Shown here in pieces: positions 34,181-48,000 of a DNA stretch of 64,000 nucleotides. Positions within the stretch are counted from its first letter, which is position 1, and every line of letters starts with the position of its first letter. Origin of the DNA: Oasisia sp. SBJ-2009 (Eukaryota; Annelida; Polychaeta; Sabellida; Siboglinidae); contig OZ024855.1 in assembly GCA_964017155.1 (NCBI GenBank), forward strand, positions 57,100,935 through 57,164,934, given 5' to 3'. The position numbers were made by a program, and so were the translations under genes. The notes beneath the pieces are model-generated. The model did not search any database. It saw only the letters and a list, made by a program, of their open reading frames with translations, and had not been told where the DNA came from.

Positions 34181-34757
34181 GCGCTGGAACGAACGTCCTC
34201 AGCGGCATTACGTTACCCTGCGCACCTGTGTCGACCTTGACACGAAGTGTCGCTGGGATGTCAGGCCTGTCTTTCAGCGTGATCCTGAGAGTCGCATATA
34301 CCTCGTCCCTCTCGACGGCATTGATGTTGACGGTATTAAAGGCAAGCGGCTCGAAGTTGTCGCTGAGCTGATCGAATCTGGCGTCTTGACTGATGGAGTG
34401 AACACCACCCCGTTGGCGCTCATCTCGGTTGGTCCTTCGTCTTGACCTAGCTCGGGATCTTGGTCGCCCAGAAGAGTGTCGTCTTCCTCCGGCGCCAGAC
34501 GTCCAACCTGTAACCTGCCGACATACTCGCTGCCAGTGATTGAGTTTCCCACATGCGTTACACCTACTGCCCTCTGCTGGACATCGATCTGTGGGCGCAT
34601 GATGACGTCCACATTTTGCGCACGTAGGTGCCTCCTCTCGACGTCCGCTTGGCTCTTGTGTTCTCCGCGACCGGCTGACGTGACTGATGCTGCTGGCGTC
34701 TCCTGAGAACTGCTGCATGTTGGCCAGTGTTGCTTCATGCGTTCTAGCAACGTGCAT
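34128..34757 (-). pseudogene. C-terminal Gag and protease start, LTR element 2
   Basis: Contains both zinc knuckles with full cysteines (CAKCGRHHAPTDRC and CNACGKLNHWQRVC) and the protease active site VDTGAQGNVMPL. The frame runs out after a 4-bp insertion near 34190. Confidence 0.9.
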
Positions 34758-34796
34758 CGCCGCGTCAAGTGTTAGTGTCTCATCACGGCACAGTAG

Positions 34797-35252
34797 CTAT
34801 TCTTGCACTTTCCCGTGCCGGACACCCACTACTAACTGTTCGATCAACCTCTCCTCGGTTTCTGTAGTATCACGGAACTTGCATTTACGCGCCTGCGTCT
34901 TGCAGCGTGTCATGAATTCGTCAACTGTCTCAGAGCTCAACTGCCTGAATTTTTGTAGATGAAAACGGCTCAGCCTGTAATTAGACTTGGGTTCTATCAG
35001 AGCCTGGAATTTAGCCCAAATGACCTCAACGTCTTTCTTATCAGTTTCACTGAGGTCCCACGTATTGTACATTCGCCGACCCTCCTGTCCTACCCATAGC
35101 AGGATGTAGGTCACTCGTTCACTCTGCCCTTTTTCAGCAAAGGGCCCACTGAAAATCAGTTCGCAATATTGACGGAATGAACGAAACTCCGTGGGTAAAT
35201 CAGTGGCTAACCAGTTCATGCGGGGCGGCTCTATACCTGACAGATCACCCAT
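34797..35252 (-). pseudogene. N-terminal Gag of LTR element 2, ends at premature stop
   Basis: 151 codons from MGDLSGIEPP to a TAG at 34800-34798, where copy 1 has a Lys codon. Capsid region otherwise as in copy 1. Confidence 0.9.
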
Positions 35253-35392
35253 GGCTGCCTATTAATGGCAATGTCTATCACTTACTCAGTGAGAACAAAT
35301 CGGAGCTGGCCAGCGTCGACTCGACGGTGCCGCGTGCGTGTTGACCTATTTACGAATGTCGAAAGCGCCGGATTCAACCGTAGCTGCCACCA

Positions 35393-35617
35393 TGAAACGT
35401 GTCGTCTTGGCCTGACATCTGTGTAGTCGGATTGTCCGACTCATCTCGCATTCATACATATCTGATTCGACACCAGAAGTACTGAACAAATCACTTTATT
35501 ACAATTACAAGCAGAGAGAGGGATAACACTTATCAACCTCGAGTCTCGTCATCTTCCAAGACTGATCTCTTGGACTGCATATGTCGTTCTATGCATTTAC
35601 ATTGGCACACCATCACA
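35393..35617 (-). repeat. 5' LTR of element 2
   Basis: 225 bp, TG..CA ends. Confidence 0.95.
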
Positions 35618-36877
35618 GAGGGTAACGCAGAAAGCAGTCTTGCATTTGACACAAGATATGTCAGAGTCGGTGATGAAACACTGTGAACAGTTTATAAACA
35701 TTACTTCATCAATTTCATGTTTAAATGCAGAAAATTATGAAACAATAACAATTTATTACTGGCCACTACTGAGCCTGCAGCATTTGTCCAACCTGTAAAT
35801 ACACGGTCACCCATAAACAAGTGAAGCATGACAACTGTGCTTCATAGTCATGTATTGATCTGTTGAGTTTGTTATTTAGTTCATTATTAATAAAGTTATT
35901 ATTTATGCTATAATGACATGTATTTATTGATGGTTGATCATATTGTTTCATGTGGTTCTAAACATTGCATAAAGTATATTTAATTCATAATTATTTACTG
36001 CGGGCTTTCATCAAAACCTAACCATTAGTCGAGTTAGCATGCTAACATTAACTTATTATTAATTAAGTTAGTGTTAATATGAAATTACCTGCTAATGTGT
36101 ATTTACTACTGTACTTAATGTGGGAATGTCTGAATAATTATGGACATTACGGCCTTTTATTGATGTGTACGTCTATACAAAGCATGGCTACTAATTATAT
36201 ATTGATTTATTAATTAGTTTATTATTAATATTACATAACTCTAATTTATAGTAAGGTGGTTCTACAGATTTCATGTTTATATAACATAAACATGTTCATG
36301 GATATTGTGGCATTTTACCAAAAGGTTTCTGTCTGTCGCGGTGACCTGCTAATTATCGCCTATTAAATTATTTATTTATTATTACATGACTAGTTAACAT
36401 ATATTTATTCTCATAAAATATCAATGTGGTTGTGCACACTGCATATTATGTATAAATATCTTCATATTTATGGACTGCTGGTCTTGATTAGAATGTGTTG
36501 GTCTGTTACTATTGTATACTACTAAACTAATATTAACTGAATTAATTAGTGCAAAAAAAATCAATATAGCCAATTTATTACTCCATACAATGCATTTCAA
36601 AACACTGCAAACAGTATTTTAATAGTCATATAAATAAAGTTATGCCATTTTAAAGTCACTTATTCAAATATTTTTAAACAGAAAACACAAAAATTAGCTC
36701 ATTTTACCACTATGAGATACACAAAATTTGCGCTATTTTTCCGACTTTAAATTACTATAACTTCGGATCTAATAAAGATATCGTAATAAAATTAAAAGTT
36801 ATGTGATCTGTAACTTATTACCTTTCATTTGAGCGTATATCCAACATCCTATGATTTTATAATTTTTGTTGAAGTGC

Positions 36878-36934
36878 CAAAATGTCTATGTTCTGCTCTT
36901 TAATTATTAAAGAGCAGAACATACAGACATTTTG
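36878..36934. repeat. Short near-perfect hairpin
   Basis: Arms caaaatgtct...ttctgctctttaat and the inverse, with a few-base loop and a 2-base bulge. Confidence 0.8.
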
Positions 36935-37063
36935 TGTTTACCGTGGAGTATCAAATTCATTTTTGTCAGTGACAATGGACTGGTCACCCATCTATCCACA
37001 TCCAATTTTTTACTGAATATAATATTGTTCATGGCTGCACGATACGGTTACGTTGTAAGAAAG

Positions 37064-37207
37064 TAACATACTTTGGAGCATATCCTTTGAAACATACGAC
37101 GTTTCGACCGATCATCTACAGGTCTTGGTCACGTACTGGTATCAGGTGTGTTGGCTCAGGTGGTCGAAACAACGTACGTTTCAAAATATATGCTCCGAAG
37201 TAAGTTA
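37064..37207. mobile_element. 144 bp MITE-like element with ~46 bp terminal inverted repeats
   Basis: Starts taacatactttggagcata and ends tatgctccgaagtaagtta. The inner TIR part carries cgtttcgacc/ggtcgaaac. Confidence 0.75.
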
Positions 37208-37491
37208 ATTTCTGACAAAAATTGTTGTTTTATTTATTGGAAGTTTTTATATTTACAAAACCCCTAAACTGCAAATAACGCACAGCATGAAACAAAACTG
37301 TGAAGAAATCCTTGAATATGTTGCAGACATCTCAGCACTATACAATGATCATATCAGAAGCACCAGTGTATGGCATAATTCAACATTCCCTCCGTTTTGT
37401 GGGATGCATAATATTTAACATTATTATACATCAACCTAATCCCTGCAAAGATGTAATTCCACAAAACATTCCCAACTGGAATGAATACAAG

Positions 37492-37497
37492 TTTATT
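37492..37497 (-). terminator. Candidate polyadenylation signal of VPS11
   Basis: AATAAA on the minus strand about 500 bp after the VPS11 stop; no nearer canonical hexamer was found. Confidence 0.3.
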
Positions 37498-37992
37498 GCA
37501 CTTCAACTACATAATACATATAGCTTCTTAGCCTGATTTACTTAATCACTGTGATCAAAACCATTTGTTAACTTTGTGTGTGTGAGTGTGTGTATATATA
37601 TATATATACACATATATGTATATATATATATACATATATGTATATATATATATATGTATAATTATATATATATATACATATATATATATATACATGTATA
37701 TATGAGACTAGAAACATGATGAATCCAAGTCAAGACATCTTGCCCATCCTATTACAAGGAGGAGACCAACGGACTGTTATACCTCTGGCAGGCGGCAGAG
37801 GGTATATAGCCTGTAGTCCTCGTGAAGTATTACAAACATGTGAATGCACACATACATATGCACCCTTGAATACATGCATGCATTCAGAGGCACACCCATT
37901 AATGTACAAGCATACACACAATACATTGCAGATATTGTCAGTGTTTGGTGTGAACCCTCTCATGCTATCATTGATGTGGGTGCAGGTCTGCA

Positions 37993-38082
37993 TCAGCGGC
38001 GAGAGGCTGAGAAGAGTTGTTGCCTCTGTACTGCAGGGTCTGAGTGAACGCGGGGTGACGGAGGATCGGTCAAGATGGTCAT
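37993..38082 (-). CDS. VPS11: VPS11 last coding exon
   Basis: 29 codons (MTILTDPPSPRVHS... SASRR) plus TGA at 37995-37993; acceptor ccactgtag; phase 0. Confidence 0.9.
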   Translation of the reverse strand: MTILTDPPSPRVHSDPAVQRQQLFSASRR

Positions 38083-38468
38083 CTACAGTGGTCAAACACG
38101 CCAACATAAATGTACTACATGTGCTTTTGTTTTATCCTTGATACCATTGTAATACATATCATACTGTTCTCTTTCCAAGTTTGCATGTAAATCATTTTAA
38201 TGAATAAACTCAACAAAGCATGTAGAGGTCAATAAAACAATACTGAGAAATTACTAATCGATCAATCAATAAGTCAGTCAGTCAATAAGTCGGTCGGTCG
38301 GTCGGTCGGTCGGTCGGTCGGTCGGTCGGTCGGTCGGTCGGTCGGTCGGTCGGTCGGTCGGTCGGTCGGTCGGTCGGTCGGTCGGTCGGTCGGTCGGTCG
38401 GTCGGTCGGTCGGTCGGTCGGTCGGTCGGTCGGTCGGTCGGTCGGTCTGTCGGTCTGTCGGTCTGTCG

Positions 38469-38499
<31 letters not shown>

Positions 38500-40084
38500 A
38501 GTCAGTCAGTCAGTCAGTCAGTCAGTCAGTCAGTCAGTCAGTCGATCAACAAATCATTCAAGAAAGACAATATTTACTTGTTGCATTGCTATTGTACATC
38601 ACAGTGGGCAATTGGTGATAAATTTGACAATATCAAGGTCAGGAAAAGAAAGTTAATAAAAACTGCTGTAAACACAAACCTTGTTGAAGACGCCACGACT
38701 GAAGTACTCGGCGACCACAGAGAAGCCGTCCTGTGATCGCTCCAGCTGGCTGTGGAACTGCTCGTGGAGCTCTCGACTCTGCTCCTGGGCGTGTATGATG
38801 TCCAACACCCTCCTACAAACACATGTAACATGGTCACATCTACACGTCAAACACAACACATCTAATTATTAGACGTCAGTCTTTACACACTGCTAATATA
38901 TACGAGCTGGGGCTCTTCAACACACAGCGCCCTCACACGGATGGGTTCAAGACTTTAAAAGGATACCTTACTAAATGACGAGACGTCCGAGAGTGAGCGG
39001 ATCTGTGTACGTTTGTTTCCAGGGGGGAGTGCCCGGGCTCCTATCTAGTAGCTCTGCTTTATATCGAACAATTACATTTATTTCAAGACAAAATAACGGG
39101 CACACTGTGTCAGTTCCTTTACCTGTTTTCTGGTAGGCAGGCAGGGCAGTCTGTGTCATTCTCGGCATAGCTCTCAAAACACCTGTCAAAACAAATAAAA
39201 ATAGTCATTAAACACAATCAATTATATTATATTTAAGTGCAGGGTGCATTGCTGGCGTATGTACAAGTATGCTAGGTACATCCCATCTTTATCAAGTGGA
39301 GATAGAACAGACGTTATTTATTACTATGCTGTAGTCAATTGAAAATGTGTATATTTGAAATGACTTTCACTTCAAATGTACTGTAAATTGAGCTGTAATT
39401 TTTTTGGCATAGTATGTAATCTCATGGAATGGCCTGGTCAACTCACCTTGAACTGTGTGTGTGTGTGTGTGTTTGTACACATACAACATATCAAGTAGTT
39501 CCAATAAAAATAGCAAGTTTCAAAATTTCAAATCAATATCAAAACTATGTGTAAAAGGAGTTTAAAACGAGCACAAAACCCAGGTGAAAGCCCCGAGGTG
39601 TACTCACTGCTGGTGGTAGGAGTGTTGACAGAGGAAGTGGACGGACGGGACGTCCAGGGGGTGACTACACACGCTACACTTGGATGCCTGGAAGATCTTC
39701 GCGCTGAAAGTGACAACAAAACTCACTAAGTCACATTTCACATAATTAGAATTCATCCAATCCACACTGGTCTTCCTTCGTTGTTGTAACCCAATCTGTA
39801 CGTGATGTCTTATTATAAGACAAAAACTGAATAAAGCTGATGCTCTGTTACAATCACACAGGTTGCTCCAGCAGACAGTCAATCACGGTCACTCTAGCTC
39901 AGTACTTGTAATGTTCTCAGTGACATCTACCTTTACACAGGTGTCATCATTAGTGCTGGCTCCTGGACCACAGGTGGCGCCAGTGGTGTGGCCGGCAGAT
40001 GGAGGAGGGAGTTGGGTGTTGAATGGATAAGGACAGACAGAGATGGCAGAGGGGATGATAAAATAAAAAAAAGTGGGGGAGGGG

Positions 40085-40120
<36 letters not shown>

Positions 40121-41947
40121 TGGGTGGCAGAATGAGATGCTGAGACTTGTTTCATTCTCCTCATGGCCAGCCAGTCAATGTGTGACCCGGAGACAACAGT
40201 CACGACCTACTGACCTTGTCTTTAGCTCCTCGATGTGACTCCTCATCTTCTCTGTGTCGTCGCGGTACTGCTGAATCAGTCTCTCGTCCTCCTTGATGAG
40301 ATCCGACTGCTGCTCCAGCCGCCGTGTGATGTAATCCTGTCAGTAGTAGACATGCGTCTAGAAACCTACTTGTTTAAAGCGGCCTATCCTCCTTATATTC
40401 CTAGCACCTTCATCAATCCATTGACGACTCGGGCATTGTCTATGATTACGAGATTGCTTTATTTCACTTCATATTAACACTGCACCACTTGTGTTACTTC
40501 CATATGGACTTTGCAATAAATGGTTACGTATAAAGTGTGAATAAACAAGATTCTAAGACGAGAGATGAATAAAACTAGCATGGCTCACTGATTAGTGATT
40601 TGTGGATTTTTCACGTATTCACCCCTACAACGACAATGGACTGACCTTCACTACAGCCAGGGTGGCTGTGGAGTTGTGTGCCAGTGTCTGTACCACTAGT
40701 AGAGGGGGTAGAAGGTTGTTCTTGTCTATATGTGCCACACTGTCAAGGTAACTGCACAGTTTCCGATGAACCCTAGATACAAATTTTGCAAACTGTTTCC
40801 CATAATTCAACTATGCAAAAGGCTAGGTAAGAAGTAACCAGAAGACTGATTTCATTCTTTATCCAAGTTAGAATCAATTGTTATCATATTCTATTTAATA
40901 AACTGGTGATTTAACCCATTAGCACTCAGCCGATCTTAACATGAAGCCTATGCCTCCTCAAATATTTGACCTAGATGTTTAGAAATATTGCTTGCATCAT
41001 TTTCTTTGCTCTAGCGCCTTTATTATTCAATTCTCCAGTTGCATGTTGTATGCATGCCGTAGATAATAACAGTACCTACACAGTGGTGTCAAAACTGTTG
41101 TTATAACTTTAAAATATGTTGATCATTTCTTGATTGACACTAAGACATTTTGAATTATTTTGTAAAAAACAAATTTGTTTGGGGTGTAACTTTTTGTGCT
41201 TGGCTTTTTACTGCTACAAGCTAGGTTTATTTAAAAGAACATTAAATTGTCTACATACTGGTGTACAATTTGTTATAATATGTTACGCATCTTAACTATA
41301 TACGAGGCCAACCTCCTGGCTGGAGGACATTTTTAAATGTCCAAAAACAAAAACTATTGCTGTAAAATGTTTGAAAATGCGGTAAATATTTTTGAAAATG
41401 GAAGTATCCAAAATAGCCCAAATTTAATTATATATGTCTAGATAGGTGTCGCATTTACTGCATCTATTAATCACTAGATGCAACCACATAAACCAAATTC
41501 AAACGCTGTGCTGTATTCGCTGACCGGCTATGGCTGACCTGAGGAGATTTGGAGTGACCGTCAATGCCCGACTTGAGTGCTAATTGGTTAAACATTATGT
41601 CTCAATCTTACAATGCTGTTTTTGTTTCAATCAGAAGTGACACCCTTTTACAATAAATATCTTTATTTCTGGGAGTTTGGCAAGAAGGCTGCTGCAATAA
41701 TCTGTACAGTGACACTGTAAGCGACTTCATCAGTTTCTGTTGTGTGTGTGATGGTACATTTGAAAGGATATGAGCAAGAACCTCTATGATCTGCTGTTTG
41801 CAGTTTTCCTCCTTGCGGGCAAAATATGCAAGGGCCTGGATCCATAAGTTGGAGTCGTACTGACTGCAACAGAAGGTACAAGGGTCAGTTAACAGCATCT
41901 GGCTCTATGTGTTGGTGACGGGATGTATTGTGTTGTGTGTGTGTGTG

Positions 41948-42034
<87 letters not shown>

Positions 42035-45000
42035 CTTGGGTGTGTGTGTGCAAGTGTGCATGCATGTGAGCATGTATGAGTGTCAGTATAATGAGTGTCT
42101 GTATGTGTTGTGTGTTTTATATAGGTGAGTGAACTCATGCATGCATGTGTGTGCGCGCGCGTGTGTGTGCGCTTTTTTTGTGTGTGTTTGTGCTTGTGTG
42201 GATATGTATGTATGTGCGTGACACACCTGTGGTGTGTATGTGCCATGCATGTGTTTTTATCTCTGTGTGTGTATGCATGTGTATGTGTACGCGAACATTA
42301 AATGTTGAGAACTGTTGTACTGATATGCCAACAAACAGACAATGACTTGCTATTTATTTAGTCACTATCTGACTCACCCAAACTTCTTGCACGTCTCAAT
42401 GATGTGAGAATGTTCATTGTGTTCTATGTGGTACCTCAAGATCTGCTGGTACCTGTGGGAAACACAGCACGATCAACGACTGACACGGGCCGGCCAATCA
42501 ACACCACAAACACTTCAGGTTCATGATACACAAACAACAAGTCCACAAACTCAATAATTCATTTAATAACAGTACAAATTCAAACACCAATATGACTTCA
42601 AACATCACTATCCTGCTTACAACGGCTTTATTACATGTTTCTGTGATTCGTTTTTACAAATGTTTACACTAACATTATGAATCTGTCTTACAGACCCATG
42701 GCCCTCTGTGGTAACTCTCAGGACCTCACCCAATTGACTGTGATGTCTCACCGAAATATGCTAGCTCTTCCATATTGCTGCACTGCTTGCCTTAACTCAC
42801 CAGTGACACCTCCAACTGTGTATGTTTCAAACACTAGAGTACCTCAATAATTAGGTTGAAAATTATATAAAAATTAGATAAAAGTAAACACATACTTCAT
42901 GATTGATCGTTGACTTTTTGTAGGTCATTGTTTTCATATTTAAAAGCAATCATTTGCAAAAATAGGTGTGTTGGATTAAGTGCTTTTTACATAAAATATG
43001 ATCATTGCAGTACACGTGTACTTACAATTTAGCTTTCTCATACAGGAAGAGAATGCCGGCTTTGAAGTTGTACATCTGACACAGGACCAGTACTTGGTCC
43101 AAGTCATAGCCAGCCTACAAGTAGAAATATATTCCTATATCTACACCTGACATAGAACTAATATTTGGTCCAAGTCATAGCCAGCCTACAAGTAGAAATA
43201 TATTCCTATATCTACACCTGACATAGAACTAATATTTGGTCCAAGTCATAGCCAGCCTACAGGTAGAAATATATTCCTATATCAACACCTGACATAGAAC
43301 TAATACTTGGTATGTGTGATATTTACACATTTTCATACCCAATCTACAGGCAGAAATACAGTTCTCAATAACAACCACACCAACAGACAGATGGATTGGT
43401 GACTGCCTGCATGCACGCACACGCACACGCACACGCACACACACACACACACATGCCACACGCACATAAGTTCATCACCACAGACTGTTACAACAAACAC
43501 TTGACTCACATTGGGGTTCTGAAGCAGGTCGAGTGTCTTACGCTCTTTGTCAACTTTCGCCTACAAACAATTGTGATGAGCAAATGTTCAGCCTAGGGGA
43601 CATGTCATGTCCTTTGGCTGCACAAACTGACATGAGACATTGAGGGGTCATCTCAGACAAAATCCAGGGGTCATCTTATGGTGCATAACTGCATAGTATA
43701 AACATGTTTGTTGTTTCACAAAGTACATGGCTCAATCTCAAACTTCAATCCACACATAATAGCAATGTTCTTCAAAACAACAGTGACAATTATTATATCA
43801 GAATAATCTTAAAGCTCTGCTCCTGACTGGAAATTATTCTCACATGACAACTTGTCAGTGCAAACAAGTGGATCAGGCCTAAATTATGTTCACACCTATT
43901 CCTAACAAAAACTACTTTTTCAAGCACTTTTTTGTGAAGACTGACATAAATTTACATACACATTTTCACTGACTTAAATGTAAAAGCCCATACTTAACGT
44001 TGGGCCAGAACAATCAATATGCAGATTCTACCAAGCAGCTGATTACCTCATACCAGATATTTATTACGGCACGGCACGGCACGGCACGGCACGGCACGGC
44101 ACGGCACGGCACGGCACGGCACGGCACGGCACGGCACGGCACGGCACGGCACGGCACGGCACGGCACGGCACGGCACGGCACGGCACAACATTGCCCAGC
44201 CTGGCCCAGCCCGGCCTGATCCAGAGTAAGTTTTACCTGATGTCCTGGTGATGTATACTATACAAATGATCCCTAAAACTATGATCTTGTTACTAAACAG
44301 AGTCCCCTACATATGTATCTACAAGTTGTACTCACAGAGATTTCCTTCTCGTGGACGTACTCGTGGAGATAGAGGTCTGTGAGGGTGTTGTAGAGCAGGG
44401 GAGGGCAGGACGACTGCACCTGGACACAGACACATCACTGTCACTGTCACTGTCACTGACACTGGACACAACAGACACAAGACACGTCAACATGTCACTG
44501 ACACTGGACACAACACAGACACAAGACATGTCTTCATGTCACTGACACTGGATACAACAGACACAAGACACGTCAACATGTCACTGACACTGGACACAAC
44601 ACAGACACAAGACTTGTCATCATCTCACTGACACTGGACACAACACAGACACAAGACATGTCATCATGTCACTGACACTGGACACAACAGACACAAGACA
44701 CGTCATCATGTCACTGACACTGGACACAAGACACGTCATCATGTCACTGACACTAGACACAACACAGACACAAGACACGTCATCATATCACTCACAATAG
44801 ACACACCACAGATACAAGACACGTCATCATGTCACTGACACTAGACACAACATAGACACAAGACACGTCATCATGTCACTGACACTAAACATTACACAGA
44901 CACAAGACATGTCATCATGTCACTGACCCTAGACACAACACAGACACAAGACACGTCATCATGTCACCGACACTAGACACAACACAGACACAAGACATGT

Positions 45001-48000
45001 CACCATGTCACCGACCCTAAACATAACACCGACGCAAAACATGTCATGATGTCACTGACACTAGACACAACACAGACACAAAACACATCATCATGTCATT
45101 GACATTAGATGTCATCATGTCACTGACACTAGAAGTCATCATGTCACTGACACTAGAAGCCATCATGTCACTGACACTAGAAGTCAACATGTCACTGACA
45201 CTAGAAGTCATCATGTCACTGACACTAGAAGTCATCATGTCACTGACACTAAATGTCATTGTGTCACTGACACTAGAAGTCAACATGTCACTGACACTAG
45301 AAGTCATCATGTCACTGACACTAGAAGCCATCATGTCACTGACACTAGAAGTCATCGTGTCACTGACACTAGAAGTCATCGTGTCACTGACACTAGAAGT
45401 CATCGTGTCACTGACACTAGAAGTCATCATGTCACTGACACTAGAAGTCATCATGTCACTGACACTAGAAGTCATCATGTCACTGACACTAGAAGTCATC
45501 ATGTCACTGACACTAGAAGTCATCATGTCACTGACACTAGAAGCCATCATGTCACTGACACTAGAAGTCATCATGTCACTGACACTAGAAGTCATCATGT
45601 CACTGACACTAGAAGTCCTACAAGCTGTAGTCTATGTACAATGAGGAACCGACAGAACTAATAAACCAGGTGGCGCTGCTATGCAACTCGTGCCTCGTAC
45701 CGTGAACCACCAGCGTCCCGTTACCTCGTTACGCTGCATTCATTCATTGTATCCAGCACTTGTTGCCACACATTGTAGATATGCCTTATATTAATAACAG
45801 TTGCAGTCTAGAAGAATTCAAAGATGAACTGAAGAAAAAGCGTGCACGAAAAGAGCACGATTACGTCGCAGGCCCGAGTCATGTATCAGTGGCTCCACGG
45901 ATCCTGTAGGTCTCACACTGAATATAAACATTGCTAAAGGGCCCTTGTGATCTCTATAGGCAAACTCACTTCATACTGTTTAACAGTGATTTCGTATTTA
46001 ACATAATTCTTTTATAATGTGAATCCAACACCAGAATTGAAGCCATGTTCAAATCTCACACTGCCATCTACACTGAGTCCTGGATGAGGTGAGTGAGTGG
46101 CTGGTAGTGGTTGCATAGGTAGTTCAAACTCAACAGTTTGCATGCTGATGTCAAACAGTTACACTTATAACCATCTGTATACAAAATAATGTGGCATTTG
46201 TTTATATGCTGAAAATCCATTTCCTGCACATTTGCCAAGATAAACCAAACATCTCGGATCAATCTTTGGTTGGCCCATAAAGGTTGTGATGTAGCACTCA
46301 ATTATTTTTTACTTTCTGCAATCAGGGACAGATTCTGAAGTGAATGAATGAATGTTTATTTAGTGACGTCACTTAACTGATGTATCCAGTATGTCATGGT
46401 CTGGTTACGTTACAATCAGTTATATGCGTAACCGCCATAACAATTTACCTTTGCAAACAATGCTGACATTGGTTATATGTGTGAATGACATTACTGTTAT
46501 AACATGACAGGTCCTAGAGCAACATTACCATTATGGCACGACAGCTCCTAGAACAACATTACCATTATGGCATGACAGCTCCTAGAGCAACATTACCATT
46601 ATGGCATGACAGCTCCTAGAGCAACATTACTGTTATGGCACGACAGCTCCTAGAGCAACATTACCATTATGGCATGACAACTCCTAGAGCAACATTACCA
46701 TTATAGCATGACAGCTCCTAGAGCAACATTACCATTATGGCATGACAGCTCCTAGAGCAACATTACTGTTATGGCATGACAGCTCCTAGAGCGCATGACA
46801 GCTCCTAGAGCAACATTACCATTATGGCATGACAGCTCCTAGAGCAACATTACTGTTATGGCATGACAGCTCCTAGAACAATACCATTATGGCATGACAG
46901 CTCCTAGAGCAACATTACCATTATGGCATGACAGCTCCTAGAGCAACATAACCATTATGGCATGACAGCTCCCAGAGCAACATTACTATAATGGCATGAC
47001 AGCTCCTAGAGCAACATTACCATTATGGCATGACAGCTCCTAGAGCAACATTACCATTATGGCATGACAGCTCCTAGAGCAACATAACCATTATGGCATG
47101 ACAGCTCCTAGAGCAACATTACCATTATGGCATGACAGCTCCTAGAGCAACATTACTATTATGGCATGAAAGCTCGTAGAGCAACATTACCATTATGGCA
47201 TGACAGCTCCTAGAACAACATTACCATTATGGTATGACAGCTCCTAGAGCAACATTACCATTATGGCATGACAGCTCCTAGAGCAACATTACTGTTATGG
47301 CATGACAGCTCCTAGAGCAACATTACCATTATGGCATGACAGCTCCTAGAGCAACATAACCATTATGGTATGACAGCTCCTAGAGCAACATTACCATTAT
47401 GACATGACAGCTCCTAGAGCAACATAACCATTATGGCATGACAGCTCCTAGAGCAACATAACCATTATGGCATGACAGCTCCTAGAGCAACATTACTGTT
47501 ATGGCATGACAGCTCCTAGAGCAACATTACCATTATGGCATGACAGCTCCTAGAGCAAAATTACCATTATGGCATGACAGCTCCTAGAGCAACATTACCA
47601 TTATGGTATGACAGCTCCTAGAACAACATTACCATTATGGCATGACAGCTCATAGAGCAACATTACCATTATGGTATGACAGCTCCTAGAACAACATTAC
47701 CATTATGGCATGACAGCTCCTAGAGCAACATAACCATTATTGTATGACAGCTCCTAGAGCAACATTACCATTATGGCATGACAGCTCCTAGAGCAACATA
47801 ACCATTATGGCATGACAGCTCCTAGAGCAACATTACCATTATGGCATGACAGCTCCTAGAGCAACATAACCATTATGGTATGACAGCTCCTAGAGCACCA
47901 TTACCATTATGGCATGACAGCTCCTAGAGCAACATTACTGCAGACATTTGTCACTTTAACAACTTTCCCTATGTTTTTGTCATAATGACAATCTTCTGAA

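Larger units (their letters stand above)
30869..35617 (-). mobile_element. Ty3/gypsy-type LTR retrotransposon, copy 2 (pol intact, gag/PR broken)
   Basis: 4,749 bp, same family as 7233-12287: 225 bp LTRs, GAGGG target duplication, same PBS and polypurine tract. Pol from mid-protease to integrase is open (34180-31307). Gag carries a stop codon at 34798-34800 where copy 1 has Lys, and a 4-bp insertion at about 34190 shifts frame inside the protease region. Its lesions differ from those of copy 1. Confidence 0.95.
35623..37992. other. Intergenic 3' flank of VPS11; no gene recognised
   Basis: Very AT-rich. Holds a short hairpin (36878-36934), a TIR element (37064-37207), an AATAAA on the minus strand (37497-37492) that could end VPS11 transcripts, and mixed TA/TG microsatellite at 37575-37702. 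Confidence 0.6.

Noticed and set aside
37716..38141. 141-codon plus-strand ORF
   Set aside because: Antisense shadow of the last VPS11 exon and its flanks.
46498..47942. CRISPR-like array
   Set aside because: Units are contiguous with no unique spacers and the context is a eukaryotic intron.
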